From the NCBI GenBank assembly GCA_945868195.1, contig CAMBLP010000121.1, positions 1-6,151 on the forward strand: DNA of 6,151 nt, given 5' to 3'. The notes beneath the pieces were generated by a model, which saw nothing but the letters and a program-made list of their open reading frames with translations, searched no databases and was not told where the DNA came from. Shown piece by piece: positions 5,686-6,151 of this stretch. Position 1 is the first letter of the stretch. Every line of letters begins with the position of its first letter. This DNA is from Bordetella parapertussis (GTDB lineage Bacteria; Pseudomonadota; Gammaproteobacteria; Burkholderiales; Burkholderiaceae_B). The position numbers and the translations under genes were made by a program.

Positions 5686-6151
5686 TGAGCGAAGCTATCA
5701 CCCCGGTCGTCAAGGTGCAAACGCCTTTCAAGCGTTTATGTACGCAATTCGCCGAAAGTCCTGTCGCGATGGTCGGTCTTGTGATGTTGGTCGTGGTCAT
5801 GTTCACTGCGCTCTTTGCGCCATGGATCTCACCCCAAAACCCCTATGATCTCGCGTCTTTGGACCTGATGGATGCACGTCTGGCTCCAGGAGAAAAAGGT
5901 CTGAACGGACAGACTTATCTGCTCGGCACGGACGGTCAAGGTCGGGATATGGTCTCAGCCATCTTTTATGGCCTGCGTGTTTCTCTCTATGTCGGCTTGA
6001 CCAGCGGCATCATTGCGCTTGTGATCGGCAGCGTTCTAGGCGTGTTGGCCGCACACTTGGGTGGTCGCTTTGAGCAAGTCATTATGCGCCTGGTGGATAT
6101 TCAGCTTGGTTTTCCCGCTATTTTGGTCGCCTTGGTTTTGCTAGCCGTTCT
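5685..6151 (+). CDS. ABC transporter permease, DppC/OppC family (3' end cut by window edge)
   Basis: This is the second channel subunit, partner of the DppB-type protein. From the ATG at 5685 there are 155 open codons to the right edge, about half of the usual 280-300. The N-terminal OppC segment is present: cytoplasmic tail, FAESPVAMVGLVML (residues 22-35) beginning the first helix, and a periplasmic loop after FAPWISPQNPYD (44-55). The permease domain begins with YLLGTDGQGRDMVSAIFYG at 78-96, a hallmark of the family, then RVSLYVGL (98-105) and LVDIQLGFPAILVALVLL (136-153). The EAA loop lies beyond the edge. The start codon shares its A with the preceding TGA, and GGAG (5673-5676) lies 8 bases upstream inside the previous gene, which suggests translational coupling and balanced amounts of the two permeases. 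One or two ATPase genes are expected next. Confidence 0.95.
   Translation, partial: MSEAITPVVKVQTPFKRLCTQFAESPVAMVGLVMLVVVMFTALFAPWISPQNPYDLASLDLMDARLAPGEKGLNGQTYLLGTDGQGRDMVSAIFYGLRVSLYVGLTSGIIALVIGSVLGVLAAHLGGRFEQVIMRLVDIQLGFPAILVALVLLAV

Overview
The window carries two nutrient-uptake operons that start back to back and are transcribed away from each other. Between them lies a short non-coding stretch holding the wreck of a third, unrelated gene. Base composition is balanced, and the genes resemble those of Betaproteobacteria (probably Burkholderiales): tripartite TRAP carriers with RR-containing leaders, family-5 ABC binding proteins and NemA-type Old Yellow Enzymes are all common there. 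This assignment rests on general protein flavour only; no rRNA or marker gene is present.

Left half, minus strand (2621 down to 1): a TRAP-type secondary transporter in the order dctP (periplasmic binding protein), dctQ (small membrane subunit), dctM (large membrane subunit, running off the left edge). DctP captures an organic acid in the periplasm and hands it to the DctQM membrane pair, which is driven by a sodium or proton gradient. A stem-loop with a G-U pair in the sense transcript sits between dctP and dctQ, where it could make the binding protein more abundant than the membrane subunits.

Middle (2622-3034): a weak candidate promoter for dctP, then a decayed minus-strand fragment of an Old Yellow Enzyme/N-ethylmaleimide reductase gene (2709-2913). 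The fragment has a frameshift at an A-rich run and a premature stop. After it comes a good sigma70-type promoter (TTGTCA, 17 bp, TATATT) facing right, overlapped by a small inverted repeat.

Right half, plus strand (3035 to the right edge): an ABC importer of the peptide/nickel/opine family, in the order family-5 binding protein, DppB-type permease (GTG start) and DppC-type permease (start overlaps the previous stop, cut by the right edge). The ATPase genes would be expected just outside the window.

No RNA gene, CRISPR array, insertion sequence or clearly new system was found. The most informative non-routine items are the enzyme pseudogene, the promoter and inverted repeat beside it, and the intra-operon hairpin.
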